From NCBI RefSeq assembly GCF_030269925.1, contig NC_085128.1, positions 12,154,501 through 12,218,500 of the forward strand: a DNA stretch of 64,000 bases, in the 5' to 3' direction. A program made the position numbers and the translations under genes. Positions 12,102 through 23,595 of this stretch are shown in pieces. This stretch comes from Bombyx mori. Its lineage: Eukaryota > Arthropoda > Insecta > Lepidoptera > Bombycidae. Position 1 is the stretch's first letter. Each line of letters begins with the position of its first letter. Below the pieces are notes generated by a model, which did not search any database, was not told the DNA's origin, and was given only the letters and a program-made list of their open reading frames with translations.

Positions 12102-12611
12102 GTTTTTTTTTCTTGTAAACGTATCTAATTAAAAATAAGTCTTGATGAAGTCATTACAAGTAGACAAGTCTAAAAAGGTGCTAGATAAAAATATGTACCA
12201 AATCCCCTGAGTAACAAAAAAATTATGACTCACGAGATGATTTGAAACATCGATTTAAGACAGAAAAAAGTTTATATTACAGATAACGAACGCACTTTAC
12301 TTTTCATATGACGTCATATAATTTATATATAAATTTAATTTTGATCAGCACAATTTTCCTAGGTACGAATAGAGCCGTCTAAGAACTTAAATCTGTATTT
12401 GTGAATTTAAAAATATTATTATATATGGTCCAACAAAATTATGAATCACCGTACATTCTACAGATACCGCTCTCCCACTTGAATTCTTGCTCTAAAAAAG
12501 GCTTTTTATTCCATTTAAATCAGTGTCTCACAGAATGAATAGCCCTGCCATTAATTAGAGATTTTATTTCATATAAAACGTCCTATTGAATAATATTATG
12601 AATAGTAGCGC
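12102..12611. other. AT-rich stretch, nothing recognised
   Basis: No repeat or open frame supported. It forms the 3'-side flank of the CR1-group element. Confidence 0.5.
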
Positions 12612-15600
12612 GGTTCTTTTTTTTTTTTTTTTTTTTTTTTTTATTGCCCTTGTAGGCAGACGAGCATACGGCCCACCTGATGGTGAGTGGTTACCGTTGC
12701 CCATGGACTTCAGCAATGCCAGGGGCAGAACCAAGCCGCTGCCTACCGCTTAATACTCTCCACAAGCCTCGTTTGAAGAAGGACATGTCATAGCGCTCGG
12801 GAAACACCGTGGAGGGGAGCTCATTCCATAGCCGGATGGTACGTGGCAAAAAAGATCTCTGGAAACGCACTGTGGATGACCGCAGTGGCTCCAGGTAGTA
12901 CGGATGAACTCTACTCCGGTGGCGGGCGGTGCGATGGTAAAAACGAGATGCCGGTATCATCTCGAACAATTCCTCAGAGCACTCCCCATGGAACATACGG
13001 TACAAAATACAGAGGGAACCGAAGTCCCTCCGCAGACCCAGAGGTTCCAAACGATCCGTGAGATTGGGATTATCGACAATCCGAACGGCCCTCCTCTGTA
13101 TGGAGTCAAATGGAAGAAGCTGGTATTTGGGAGCCCCGGCCCAGAGATGGGAGCAGTACTCCACGCGAGGCCGGACTTGTGCTTTATAAAGCAGAAGCCT
13201 TTGTCCAGGCGTGAAGTACCGCTTCGCTCTGTTGAGGACTCCCAGCATTTTGGACGCCAACTTGGCTTTGCCTTCCAAATGACTCCGAAACTGGACATCG
13301 CTCGAAATGTCGACCCCAAGTATCCCAATACTCTCGGAAGGTTGCAGGGATACTCCTTGGAATTGCGGCGCCATGACAAAGGGTTCCTTCTTCGCAGTGA
13401 ACGCGCAAACTTGTGTCTTTAACGGGTTGAATTGAACCAAGTTCAATTCACCCCATTTGGAGACTCGCCCCAGAGAGCTCTCCACTTCAGACACAAGTTT
13501 TGATCGTCTCTCTTGCACCACGCTTCGAGAGAGACTCTGATGGCCGATATATCGCGCATCCCCCGTGCTGTCATCCGCATAGCAATGCATGCCATCAATA
13601 GACAGCATGTCATTGATATACAGGATGAAAAGCGTGGGGGAGAGCACCGAACCTTGTGGAACGCCAGCGTTAATGGTCATGGTATCAGAACAGTCACCGT
13701 CTACAACGACCGTGATGCTCCGCCCATCCAAAAAGCTAGCGATCCACTTGCAGAGACCCTCGGGGATTCCGTAAGATGGTAGCTTCGACAGAAGTGCCCT
13801 ATGCCAGACCCTGTCGAAGGCCTTCGCGATATCAAGGCTCACAGCAAGAGCCTCGCCCTTGCTCTCCAAGGCTTCAGCCCACCTGTGAGTAAGGTATACA
13901 AGAAGATCGCCAGCTGAGCGACCGTGACGGAAACCGTACTGTCGGTCACTGATCAGCTGGCGATCCTCAAGATACTTCAGGAGTTGTATATTTATAATTC
14001 GCTCCATCACCTTGGAAAGCAAGGAAGTTATCGCGATAGGCCTATAGCTCGATGGGTCCGACCGGTCACCCTTCTTGGGGATAGGGTGGACGTGGGCGTT
14101 CTTCCATGAAGACGGAACCCTGTTAGTGCAATAAGAGAGGCGATACAAACGCGTTAGCGCAGGCGTCAGCTCAGGGGCGCACCTTTTCAGAACCACAGCA
14201 GGAATGCCGTCCGGCCCACTCGACTTATGGACGTCCAGGAGTCGGAGTTCCCGCCTGACTGCACACTGTGTAAAGCAGATCTCCGGCAGGGAACTATCAC
14301 ACCGGGAGATGTTCGGTGGTGTGGCACCCCCGTCGTCCACAGTCGAGTTCGAGGCGAAGAGTTTGACCAGAAGGTCAGCCTTCTCTTTCGCACTATGGGC
14401 CAGACTGTCATCGGACTTGCGTAGTGGTGGGAGACTAGACCTGCAGAAGTTACCTTCTGCAGCCTTAGCGAGCGACCAGAAAGCACGGCTCCCGGCGGGA
14501 TAGCTCTTCAGTCGCTCGCCAATTCTGGCAACGTGCTCCGACTTCGCCCTGGCAATAGCCCTCTTATAGGACCTAGAAGCGGCGTTAAATTTCCGCCTTT
14601 CCTCAGAGGTATTAGGATCCTGGCGTCTCCTGGCATCATTCCATGCCGCGTATGCGGACCGCTTGAGGCGTGCAGCGTCCCGACTGGCATTGTTATACCA
14701 GGGTCCACTGCGACCCCCGACGGGCACCTTGGAAGAAGGAATGAACAGTTCCATCCCCCGAAGCACCACGTTTTTAAGTCGGTCCGCACAGACGTCAGGA
14801 TCACCAGAGGAAAAGCAGAGCCGCCCCCATGGGTAGGATGCGTAAAATTCACGCAACCCATCCCAATCTGCTGACATATACCGCCAAACTCTTCGATACC
14901 CGGTCGTCATTCGACGACCAGGACGAGAGATCGGTACTGCAGCACGGATAAGGCAGTGATCAGACGATCCAAGTGGAGCGTCGACCACCACACTGTATCC
15001 GGCCGGATCGGTGGTCAGCAGAAGGTCCAACAGAGAGGGCTCGTGCCCCTCAATATCTGGGACACGGGTGGGCTGTGTCACCAGCTGGGAGAAGCCGTAG
15101 GCCAGAGCGAAATCGTAGGCAGCCCGACCCGGGAGGTCAGTGGTTCTGGACCCCAACCACTCTTGGTGGTGAGCGTTAAAGTCTCCAAGAACCACCACCT
15201 CCGCAGATGGGTACTGCTCAAGCACGCGGTTAGTCCCCTCTTGCACATGCTCTATCAGAGCTGAACCTGCATCACTGCTGTGGGACCTGTACAGGCATGC
15301 GTAGACTCGGGTACAACCCCCGTCATCTACGCGCAGCCACAAGATGGACAGGTCCCGTTGTTCGAGGCCTCGTAGACGGCGACAACAGACATCAGCCCGG
15401 ACGAATACACACACCCCGGCTTTACGCAGGAAGTTGTGCTCCAATACGTAGCCGGGGTATTCAAGGTACGAAGTGTCATCCGGAGCAGATATCTGTGTCT
15501 CCGTCAGAAAAAGGAGGGCAGGCTGCGCCGTCTCAAGATGGTGGTGTACGGCGTCGAGGTTACTATGTAGGCCCCTTACATTGCTGAAATCCACATTAAA

Positions 15601-16296
15601 TGTGGAATGGGGCATCGCCGACAAAAACCTTTTCCTTTTTTTAACTGTCATATTTTTTCTTTTTTGGAGAGTGGGATTGGGTGGGGTAGGAAGTTCGAGG
15701 CAAAATCATGACAATACCTGAATAAAGCGCGGAACACAGTACGTGCTTGACCACGGGTTGCGTGAGAGACTGACGCAGGGCATGGAAGGGCCCCCAGTCC
15801 ACCCTGCGTGCGATCGCCGGGATCCACTCCGGTCTCCGACTCCGGCACGACGACCGCACGACAGGATTTTACACCGGTTGGCGGGACAGCTTCCCGGGGC
15901 GGAGTTTAGTAGTGACACCCGGGTTCAGGTCCCCAACTGACCGGCGGGCGGCGGCGAACACCGTTTCACTGGGTCTCCCTATACCCCCGTCAAACAATCA
16001 CGTCCCGCGAGCTTGCACGCACGTCTGCTCCGCATGTTCCAGGTATCATCAAGATTCACCCCGAACAAGGAAGAGGAAAGGGAAGGAATAAAACTGGCTC
16101 TCCAACCCACACGCCGGAACACAGCTAGGCTATTTGGCGGCGGACTCTAGTTGGAGGGTGGTCGCCAGCCAGTCGGACTAGGTCCTACCACCGATTATGT
16201 ATTCGGCTCCCGTTTAGCACCACCCAGGGGTCACTTGTAGGGAATCGTGGGTTAAACCTACGGAAGCGGGAAGCAATCGACCCCCAAAAGGTTCTT
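12612..16296 (-). mobile_element. CR1-group non-LTR retrotransposon, nearly complete
   Basis: About 3.7 kb on the minus strand. A 26-T run (12617-12642, plus sense) is its A tail. The ORF is at 12691-15651 and a GC-rich leader of about 640 bp extends to about 16289. GGTTCTT occurs at both edges (12612-12618 and 16290-16296), a possible 7-bp target duplication, overlapping the T run at the left. The leader shows no ORF1, so the copy may be 5'-truncated or of a single-ORF type. Its 3' end, with CGTATGCTCGTCTGCCTAC, recurs as a fragment at 20936-21041. Confidence 0.82.
12691..15651 (-). CDS. CR1-group retrotransposon ORF2: endonuclease/reverse transcriptase
   Basis: A single uninterrupted frame of 986 residues. 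The N-terminal half of the first 230 residues is an AP-type endonuclease: TETQ near 50-53, GDFNAHH at 156-162 and SDH at 220-222 are all kept. The reverse transcriptase core follows: SGPDGIP near 468, SSYRPIA near 524, DIAKAFD at 597-603, GVPQGS at 653-658 and catalytic YADD at 681-684. A C-terminal region rich in Arg/Trp motifs (VEYCSHLWAG, LWNELPSTVFP) is typical of insect CR1/Rex1-like LINEs. The enzyme would nick target DNA and copy element RNA from the nick. The annotated ATG follows a short Lys/Arg-rich leader; a second Met (MPHSTFNVDF) is the alternative start. All key residues are present, so it could be functional. The exact clade (CR1, Rex1 or Daphne) would need a tree. Confidence 0.92.
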   Translation of the reverse strand: MTVKKRKRFLSAMPHSTFNVDFSNVRGLHSNLDAVHHHLETAQPALLFLTETQISAPDDTSYLEYPGYVLEHNFLRKAGVCVFVRADVCCRRLRGLEQRDLSILWLRVDDGGCTRVYACLYRSHSSDAGSALIEHVQEGTNRVLEQYPSAEVVVLGDFNAHHQEWLGSRTTDLPGRAAYDFALAYGFSQLVTQPTRVPDIEGHEPSLLDLLLTTDPAGYSVVVDAPLGSSDHCLIRAAVPISRPGRRMTTGYRRVWRYMSADWDGLREFYASYPWGRLCFSSGDPDVCADRLKNVVLRGMELFIPSSKVPVGGRSGPWYNNASRDAARLKRSAYAAWNDARRRQDPNTSEERRKFNAASRSYKRAIARAKSEHVARIGERLKSYPAGSRAFWSLAKAAEGNFCRSSLPPLRKSDDSLAHSAKEKADLLVKLFASNSTVDDGGATPPNISRCDSSLPEICFTQCAVRRELRLLDVHKSSGPDGIPAVVLKRCAPELTPALTRLYRLSYCTNRVPSSWKNAHVHPIPKKGDRSDPSSYRPIAITSLLSKVMERIINIQLLKYLEDRQLISDRQYGFRHGRSAGDLLVYLTHRWAEALESKGEALAVSLDIAKAFDRVWHRALLSKLPSYGIPEGLCKWIASFLDGRSITVVVDGDCSDTMTINAGVPQGSVLSPTLFILYINDMLSIDGMHCYADDSTGDARYIGHQSLSRSVVQERRSKLVSEVESSLGRVSKWGELNLVQFNPLKTQVCAFTAKKEPFVMAPQFQGVSLQPSESIGILGVDISSDVQFRSHLEGKAKLASKMLGVLNRAKRYFTPGQRLLLYKAQVRPRVEYCSHLWAGAPKYQLLPFDSIQRRAVRIVDNPNLTDRLEPLGLRRDFGSLCILYRMFHGECSEELFEMIPASRFYHRTARHRSRVHPYYLEPLRSSTVRFQRSFLPRTIRLWNELPSTVFPERYDMSFFKRGLWRVLSGRQRLGSAPGIAEVHGQR

Positions 16297-17013
16297 AAGT
16301 GTGTCAACTTATTTTTTATACTCTTAATAAAATGCAATTACAAAATTAAAACCATTTTGGAGATCACGGAAACAGGTATACAAAATACTGGAAATGAAAC
16401 TACAGATTAAACTACAAAAGTAGTTCCGAATCCTTAACCTGGTAAATTTTGTTTTAACGGAGAACAACTTTTCTAAGAAATACTGTTTTCTGTTTTTTTT
16501 TTTTTTTGGAACGAATTTCCTTATCGCGCGTTGTGAAAGGGGGCTAGACCGGAAAAAATTCTTACGAAAAGTTGTCACGACACTTTTTATTTTTAGAGAT
16601 ACTACTGCCATCTATAAATTTTTATGGGAACAGCTTAGACTGTTGAAATTATGGAATGAGAGCAACAGTTACTAACGCATCTAACATCTGTATTATATTA
16701 TAATATGAATGTCACACAATAATAATAGAGAAGTAATGAAATGTTTAGCAATTATAAAATTTGGCGAGCCACAAAAAAAACAGCATTGAAATCATTTGGT
16801 CGGCGTACAAAGATTTTGTTTGCAATTAAAAAAATCAGGCAGCAATCCTTGTTGGAACGAACAGCAGAAGATTTTTATTATTTATGTATAGTCTTAGTAT
16901 AATTAATGGCTATAGTGTCTAATGTATAGTCTATTTATAATAATAATATATAGATTATTTTTTAAATGGATCTTAACGTAAATTGGGTTTTGAAAATTAA
17001 TATAATAATATGC
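16297..17013. other. AT-rich stretch, nothing recognised
   Basis: An open frame on the minus strand (16324-16611) has no domain. No other feature seen. Confidence 0.45.
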
Positions 17014-17194
17014 TCTATACTAATATTATAAATATGAAAGCATTAATATTTGGATGTTTGTTGTTAAATAACGCAACAATAGCACGAACGTATTTTAATT
17101 GAAATATCGCGCAAAAATTTTTTATAACCAGGATGAATACATAAACGAAACTACAGAGTGTATGCGAGTGAAACGGCAAGGCAGGTCTAGCTAG
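17014..17194 (+). mobile_element. Helitron-like remnant, family H2
   Basis: It starts TCTATACTAATATTATAAA, the same 5' end as the element at 35891, and a CTAG occurs at 17191-17194. The interior is diverged and shortened, so this is a decayed copy. Confidence 0.45.
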
Positions 17195-20100
17195 GAATTA
17201 AAACGAAAAGTTTTAATCTATATACACCCACAACCTAGGGATATAATCCGAACGAATACCAATATATTAAAAACTACATATTTCTGCCGGGAAGCAATTC
17301 ATTCTGGTTTGAAGGGTGGGGAAGATACAATAGAAAACAACTGAAGCTTCATCCCCGTGTATCAAAGTGGATAGCGCCATTCATGTTCTGAGGTTCACAT
17401 GCTCTAGTAACACAATGTGGGCCGTGTTCACTAATGAAGCTGGATTGATCCCGTAATCTATTTTATTTTATTTTATTTGGAAGACAAACAGTGAACTTAA
17501 ACTATATAAAATCTAATCATACAACTAAACACCACTTAAATGTCTCCGCATTTAAATAACTAAAAACGATTGTGGCGTCGCATCGCCTAAAATTAAATAA
17601 TTAAAGCAAAATGTAAAATAAAAAAATAAAAAACCAATTTGAAAAAAGTAGTAAATAGAAAACAATCAATTAGAAATTTGCATTCAAGCATCGACTGACT
17701 AATGTTCTCCTAATACTCTTAGTAGAGGTGTATTAGGAGCACCATCGTACCATCCATCAACTAAATCTCCGCTATCTAGAATCATCATCTTTATCCACAG
17801 CTCAAATTTAAATTTTAGTTTTGCAACGAATATTTTATCTAACGTTTGAACTCTATTCACTAAAGGCTATGACATGTATTTCTTTAAGCAAGGTTTGATA
17901 AGATTAAGCAACGGCTTAGCTCTGAAAGTGCATAGTGCTATCTGATCTACTAACAGTCTGCGTAGGCTTCGTTCCATCTTCTTTCCATCGTACGAAGATT
18001 ATTTGTTCAACGATGACTTTTGAGTGCAAAATTTAGGGGCACTTCAAAAAAACAATTGACAGAAGTAATAAAATACACGAATTAAATAAAGAAATCCAAG
18101 CCGAATCTCGACTCTAACGAATAAACATCTAATTAAAACAAGCATTCGAACATAATCACTAAGTAGAAACAAGCTCTCGGACTACTAAAGACTCATTGAA
18201 CACCAATTACCTCGAAGGCCTCCAAAAGCCTTTAATTAAATCCTTCTCCGATGACGTCATAATTATAGAATAAATTGGACTGAGACACCCTTGTTTCGTT
18301 AATTTCGTGAATGAAACAATCTTTTGTATTAAATAAATAAAAAATAAGGCGGCTAGAAATAATTGCCTATGGACTTTATTTAATATTCGATTTCAATTCC
18401 GAATAATTTATCTAAAATATGTTAAAAAGGATAGATTCACAATCAACTCGACTTATAAAATCGATTTTCACATTCGAATATTCATTGAATTATATTTAAT
18501 ATTTAAGTATACATTACCGATTTTTAATAAACAATGTAAAGAAAGGAATTTTAACAAAAATATTTTCTACAATTATTCCATTAAAATACTCTTAAAGAAA
18601 ATAACAAAGCTCCATCATTGATATGCCTTAATGGACACTCAATTAAAAAAAAAAGAATTATGTCATCCTTTTATCAACCATAAAAAAACTAGCTCTTGAA
18701 CAAGGAACATCAAATTATGAATAATTCTGTTTTACACAGCAAATGGAACACGAAAGGAGGATGGAAAAAAAACATAAATTTTCAGCTTATTTGCGTTGTC
18801 TTGTTTTGTTTATTTTTGCGTGCATATACAAAGAGACTGAAAGTCTAGAGTACGAGAAGGTGGCAAATGTAGAGAACGATAGTAGAGACGCTAAAATTGT
18901 AACTATGTATAAGTTGAATCCAAGTTTCAGGAAGGTTTTTTTTTTCCACAGGAGAAAATCGCCGGATCCCCGGCAGGTGAGGAAGATAGATAGTTTTAGC
19001 AGATGGTTTACCTGGTGTTTTTGTTCGTAATGGGTATGACAATCTATGAACTCAAACCATCGAGGCGAAACGTAAAAGTGGTTCCATATAGAGTAGGGTA
19101 GATGAGCACAGTGGTAAAAAGGAATTGATGGGATAATCTCAAATTAACACATAGAATAATACTGTTTGATGGAAAAAAAAATACGTCCTGTTTTATCAAC
19201 ATGCAATAAAAAGGAGAGCATGAAGTGAAGAAGAACGAATATATTTTTCATAAAATTAAATTAAACAACCCCTTGGGCATATTAGTCGCTTATCTCACGG
19301 TCTGCTTGGTTTGTGAAATCATATCAGGAATGATTAAATACAAAAGTTCAATGCATCTAAAGTTAGAGGTAAAGAAGTTTCGGAAGATAATAATTTAATT
19401 TTGATACCATCATGAAAATATAGAAAAACTAATAAAATGTGATATTGCTACCTTTTGGTTTATAAAATTCAAAATTTTAGTTGTGTTCTGTTTACGTGCT
19501 ATGTATATTAAGTGTTCTATAACGTTTGTAATAATATAATGCAAACCGTAGAGCCAAAAAGGGACTAAGTAAAATAAACAGAAAAAATCCCTGACTATGT
19601 TTGCAGTTGCAGCACTTTGCAGTTGATATACTACTGGAGCTAAAACCAAAGCAGAGTTGACGTCAGGCAGGTAGGTGTTAAAACTTGTGCCAATTCTAAT
19701 GCAGAACTGCGCTGACCTGAAATTATATGGGATAAGGGCAAGAAAAGATAATTCCAAAGATACTGAATTTATCTTTTCTAAGAAAAATTCAAAATAGGAA
19801 TCGAATCATGCCGTATTTAAAAATAGTTTTTGTATTTATTGGTTTGGCTAATAATGAAAAACTGGAAATAAATAGGATGAAACAAATCCATACCGAAACC
19901 GAAAAGCAGCGCAAAAAAATCTCCATAAAGTTTTTAATCAAATAATTAAATCCCAAAAAAACTAAGAATCTGTATTCGAACGATACCGTACACCGAGTTA
20001 ACTCAACTCTACGATCGGTACGAAATGGCCATTATAAACTGATCCAGGCGGTCCATCATTATCGATAAAAACGTCGTAAATACCATTTTTTTTTATTTTC

Positions 20101-20550
20101 TTCCATCAAAATATAGGTATATACCTGAAACAGTCCGAAACAAACGTTAATTGGTAACGCAATCCAGGGTTTGTACAAATAAGCCAAGTTTAATTGGACG
20201 ATAGTTGGTGTACTTTGATATCGGCTGCACGCCTAATAACTTAATTAAATATGAGTAATTTCACCAGGGTCCGAACAACAAATTGAGGTATCCGAAACTT
20301 TAATTCTTGGGTGCGACCCGTATTAAACATAGACCTTGCCAGTTTTGTAAATAATAGTTTCAGTTGAACCATACATTGATTTATTTAGTACGCTTTATTG
20401 AACACCATATCATACCGATAAAAGCAATATTTTTCAGGCAATCTTTGTTTAAATAATGTGACAAGAAATATCTAAGGAAATTATCGTTTCAATAGTATTA
20501 TAATAATAATGCTGGTTAATTTCACTATTCCTCAGGAAAGGCCTCATGAA
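17195..20550. other. AT-rich stretch with minor remnants
   Basis: A Bm1-like scrap lies near 17265-17345 (TTTCTGCCGGGAAGCA, GGTTTGAAGGGTGGGG). A 95-codon frame on the plus strand (18743-19030) has a hydrophobic stretch (LRCLVLFIFACIY) near residues 18-30 and a charged C-terminal half. It ends in sequence that looks repeat-derived, so I do not call it a gene. A 115-codon frame on the minus strand (19410-19757) has no recognised domain. Confidence 0.4.
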
Positions 20551-20612
20551 AGAATAGAATAAATTTCTAAGAAAATTACAGGATTATTTTTTTTAGAAAT
20601 TTATTCTATTCT
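20551..20612. repeat. Perfect 20-bp inverted repeat (hairpin)
   Basis: AGAATAGAATAAATTTCTAA at 20551-20570 is the exact reverse complement of 20593-20612. Pairing can extend inward by about five more pairs (one G-T), leaving a loop of about 12 bases. No flanking repeat family identified. Confidence 0.7.
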
Positions 20613-20935
20613 ACTCAAGTGACTGCCTCTATGTGGAATGTTAATTCAACTGTCACTAAACTAAAACTGAAAGCTTCGAAGAATAATGCCTCTAGAAGCT
20701 TTCTCTATCCAGTTGGTTAAAGACCTGGTAGAGAAGACGCTCATTCTTGACACAACGCACGTTGTAATGAGTTCTAGCCACAGATGGCTTAGATATATTT
20801 AAACCGCTTGTGGCAATCTATCTTTTAATAGTTTAAAAAAAAAAAAGTATTATTTGAAATAAGTACAACTTCAAAAAACCCATTTGTAATTTATAACAAT
20901 TATAAAACACACTGTTAATAAAATAAAATAAAAGA

Positions 20936-21041
20936 TTGTCCTTGTAGACAGACGAGCATTCGACCCGCCTAATGGTGAGTGATTATCGTCGCCCATGGAT
21001 CTCAGCAATGCTAACGGGTAGAGCCAAGCCGCTGCCTACCG
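20936..21041 (-). repeat. CR1-group LINE 3'-end fragment
   Basis: It matches the 3' end of the element at 12612-16296: in the plus sense CTTGTAGACAGACGAGCATT, ATGGTGAGTG, CGCCCATGGA and GAGCCAAGCCGCTGCCTACC appear in the same order. It is a very short 5'-truncated insertion. Confidence 0.65.
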
Positions 21042-21312
21042 TTAAAATAATGAAATAGTCAAATGATTAAAATAAATTAAATTAAATAAATTAAAAATAA
21101 AATAATCAAATTATTGCTGAAATATAGGTCTTGGATAAAGTAACACCTACAACCAAACAACCCATTTTATTGTAAATAAATTTAAAATTCAGTCGTAAAT
21201 ATATTGCGTGTAGACGGGAGATATTATTGTCTAATGAATAATTATAATTTCACTCCCTTTTTTATTTCATTTCACTACCATAATAATATATGGAGTTCTT
21301 TTTTCCTTTCCT

Positions 21313-21353
21313 ACCTATTCTAGTAACCTCTAGGGGTTATTCTATGGGCTTAA
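21313..21353 (+). repeat. SINE-B 5' fragment
   Basis: CCTATTCTAGTAACCTCTAG followed by GGGTTATTC matches the 5' edge of the SINE-B copy at 4066-4402 (read in reverse). Only this edge is present. Confidence 0.4.
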
Positions 21354-21409
21354 GGAGCTTACAAGCCATCTAGTATTAAGTAGTTACCGAACCTCATAGA
21401 CATCAAAAT

Positions 21410-21507
21410 ACGAACGAATTTACGTTGTAGATGTCTGTTGGCTCCAGCAACCACTTAAGACTAGGTAGGCTGTGAGGTCTTCCACCCATCTAAGCAATAA
21501 AAAAAAT
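21410..21507 (+). repeat. Bm1-type SINE, 3' part
   Basis: It retains TTTACGTTGTAGATGTCTG, CAACCACTTAAGACTAGGTA and the terminal CCACCCATCTAAGCAATAAA with an A run. A second reversed scrap of the family follows at about 21527-21595. Confidence 0.6.
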
Positions 21508-22927
21508 ATCGAAATCTCCATTTTAGTACGAATACCCCACCTTTGAAACTGGAGCGTGACTACTTTACGGCAGAAATGGCAGGGTGGCGATATCTACGTT
21601 AGACTTGAAAATACGCATATTCATAAACCATAATAAAAATGCTTTGTCCACTTGAACAGTTTCGATAACACAATATTGCACAGACAAAAGTGGCGTGCGA
21701 AAGTCTCTTTAAAAGTTTGCTCAACCATATCGTAATTATCTGTTTGTTATCGTGGAACGCCTAAAAAAACACGTGTGCTGTAGATAAAAGCGAGTGTCCC
21801 GGCCACATTACCTGTGAATATTCATTTTGTACGTACACGTAAAACAATTTGCCAGTCAAATGAGTTTTCTAAAAAGCCGATTAAGCGAAAACTAAAATTG
21901 GTTAGTTATTTATCGGACCTGCTTTTAAATGACACGGTATTATCGTTTCGGCGTCCGCTTATAAATATTTAAAGCTCGCGTTTGAATAGAGCTATTTGTA
22001 ATTAATAGTATTTTATAATGTGAAACTGTGTCCACGACTAATTTTAGAATTTCATTTCTGAAGGAATGACGTTCTAATTCTTAAATTAAATGTGGTTTTC
22101 GACTACTGACTTTTTTATAGCATAAAATGTCAAACTTTATTATAATTGAGGTGACATCAGCCATGAACTTTTGTCAATTTGTCAATGTTTTGTATTGATG
22201 ATCACTTTGTTGGTGCAACTTATTAAATAAATAAATAAATAAATAATTCCAGTACTCATCAGTGGAGCCGTTGAAGAAATCATCAGGACACTTAATTAGT
22301 GCTGATTCGTGAGAATAATACATACCTTTATTCGTTTTTTTTTCACTTAAAAAAAGTAATTCAGCTTACCTGAAACAAACAAAATAAATATTTAAGTCAC
22401 ATTTCACATTTTCCTTCCAGAAATTAATTTTCTTGACTTGAAATTTAGTACTTGTAAATATTATATTGCTGATTTGTAAATTTGATTTTTGTTGTTGTTG
22501 ATGTTTATGGGCTCCGATAACTATGAAGCACATGTCGATTTCGCTCACTCATCTATGAAAAAAAAACATAAAAAGTACTACCAGATTTTGTATTAAATTA
22601 ATTCTTAGTCCCAAGCATGACTTAAAATATTATCTTCTAACAGAAACACACCCATTTTATCTTTTATGTAGCAAGCATTCCTGAAAATAGCGTTAGTTGA
22701 ATCACAAAAAGTACGCATTAACTAAGTCCCATCATATCGGAATTAATGATCTCTTCACACAATCTCTAGGGACTAATTGAGGTATAATAGATAAGTTCTA
22801 TGCTAGAATTTTGCTAAGCTTTGTTGCTTCATTTAATAATTTGTTCTTGTTATGATTTTTGTTTAGGTGAATTTCAAGTTTACTTCTTGCTTGATGTCTC
22901 ATATCAAACTTAACTTAATTTATACCT
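21508..22927. other. AT-rich stretch, nothing gene-like
   Basis: It contains a short (AAAT)n run at about 22224-22247 and no supportable open frame. Confidence 0.5.
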
Positions 22928-23110
22928 AGCTGCCAGTAGTCTGTAAGAGTGATTCTGGCTTCACCTTGATTGGCGGACAAACTTGCGGGCTCAACTTGAA
23001 AAAGTTTGCTAACATCTGCCTTATCAAGAGCAGCGCTTCTCTGAAGCTATCACCGGGTTAGAATCGAGACCCACTGAGAAAGCGGCGATAAACTTAGTGG
23101 GTTACTAACT
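22928..23110 (+). repeat. Degraded SINE-B copy
   Basis: It keeps the blocks GGGCTCAACTTG, TTGCTAACATCTGCC, AAGAGCAGCGCTTCTCTGAAG and CGAGACCCACTGAGAAAG in family order but with many substitutions. The 3' third is missing. Confidence 0.5.
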
Positions 23111-23146
23111 TTACTGATTGTATAGATAATCCAAAACGCTGCAATT

Positions 23147-23595
23147 ATATTAGTAACATTGGTCAGTACCATAGCATGAAAAAACAACGAAAAAAAAGAT
23201 GTGTGGTGTCGTGGGACACCGGTTAGGAACGAAGTTCCTTAATATAAAAATATTAAATTTAAGTTCTATTCGTGGTATAAAGAAAAAATAACTCGGGTAT
23301 ACATTTTTCATTATGATTTCTTTATTGATAAAAATAATCGTAAGGATCAACCACCCCACAGTGAAATGGAACAGCCTATTCTCTACGCCAGGTAAGTATG
23401 ATTAAGCAAAAGAAATACGAGAATGTCTATCAACTGTGTAACATCTCGTCACCGCGGTTCAGGAATTGTTGAATTTACGTGCAGCGACATCTGTTGATAA
23501 CAAACTTAATAGAAAAAAATCTTACGTTACGGATGTTTTTTCCCGGTTAGGGCATCCCTCCGCATCGTCCCATTAGGAACTTCGTTCCAAAAAAT
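23147..23595. repeat. Unclassified repeat-like block with paired inverted motifs
   Basis: TAGGAACGAAGTTCCTT at about 23223 and ATTAGGAACTTCGTTCC at about 23571 are reverse complements, each itself a near-palindrome, about 335 bp apart. The left flank includes GTGTGGTGTCGTGGGACACC, which I associate with lepidopteran repeats. No coding capacity. Boundaries are guesses. Confidence 0.35.

Noticed and set aside
12843..15587. Plus-strand frames opposite the CR1-group ORF
   Set aside because: Antisense shadows of a 986-residue frame with complete catalytic motifs.
18743..19030. 95-codon plus-strand frame with a hydrophobic segment
   Set aside because: No domain; its 3' half (CGCCGGATCCCCGGCAGG region) looks repeat-derived.
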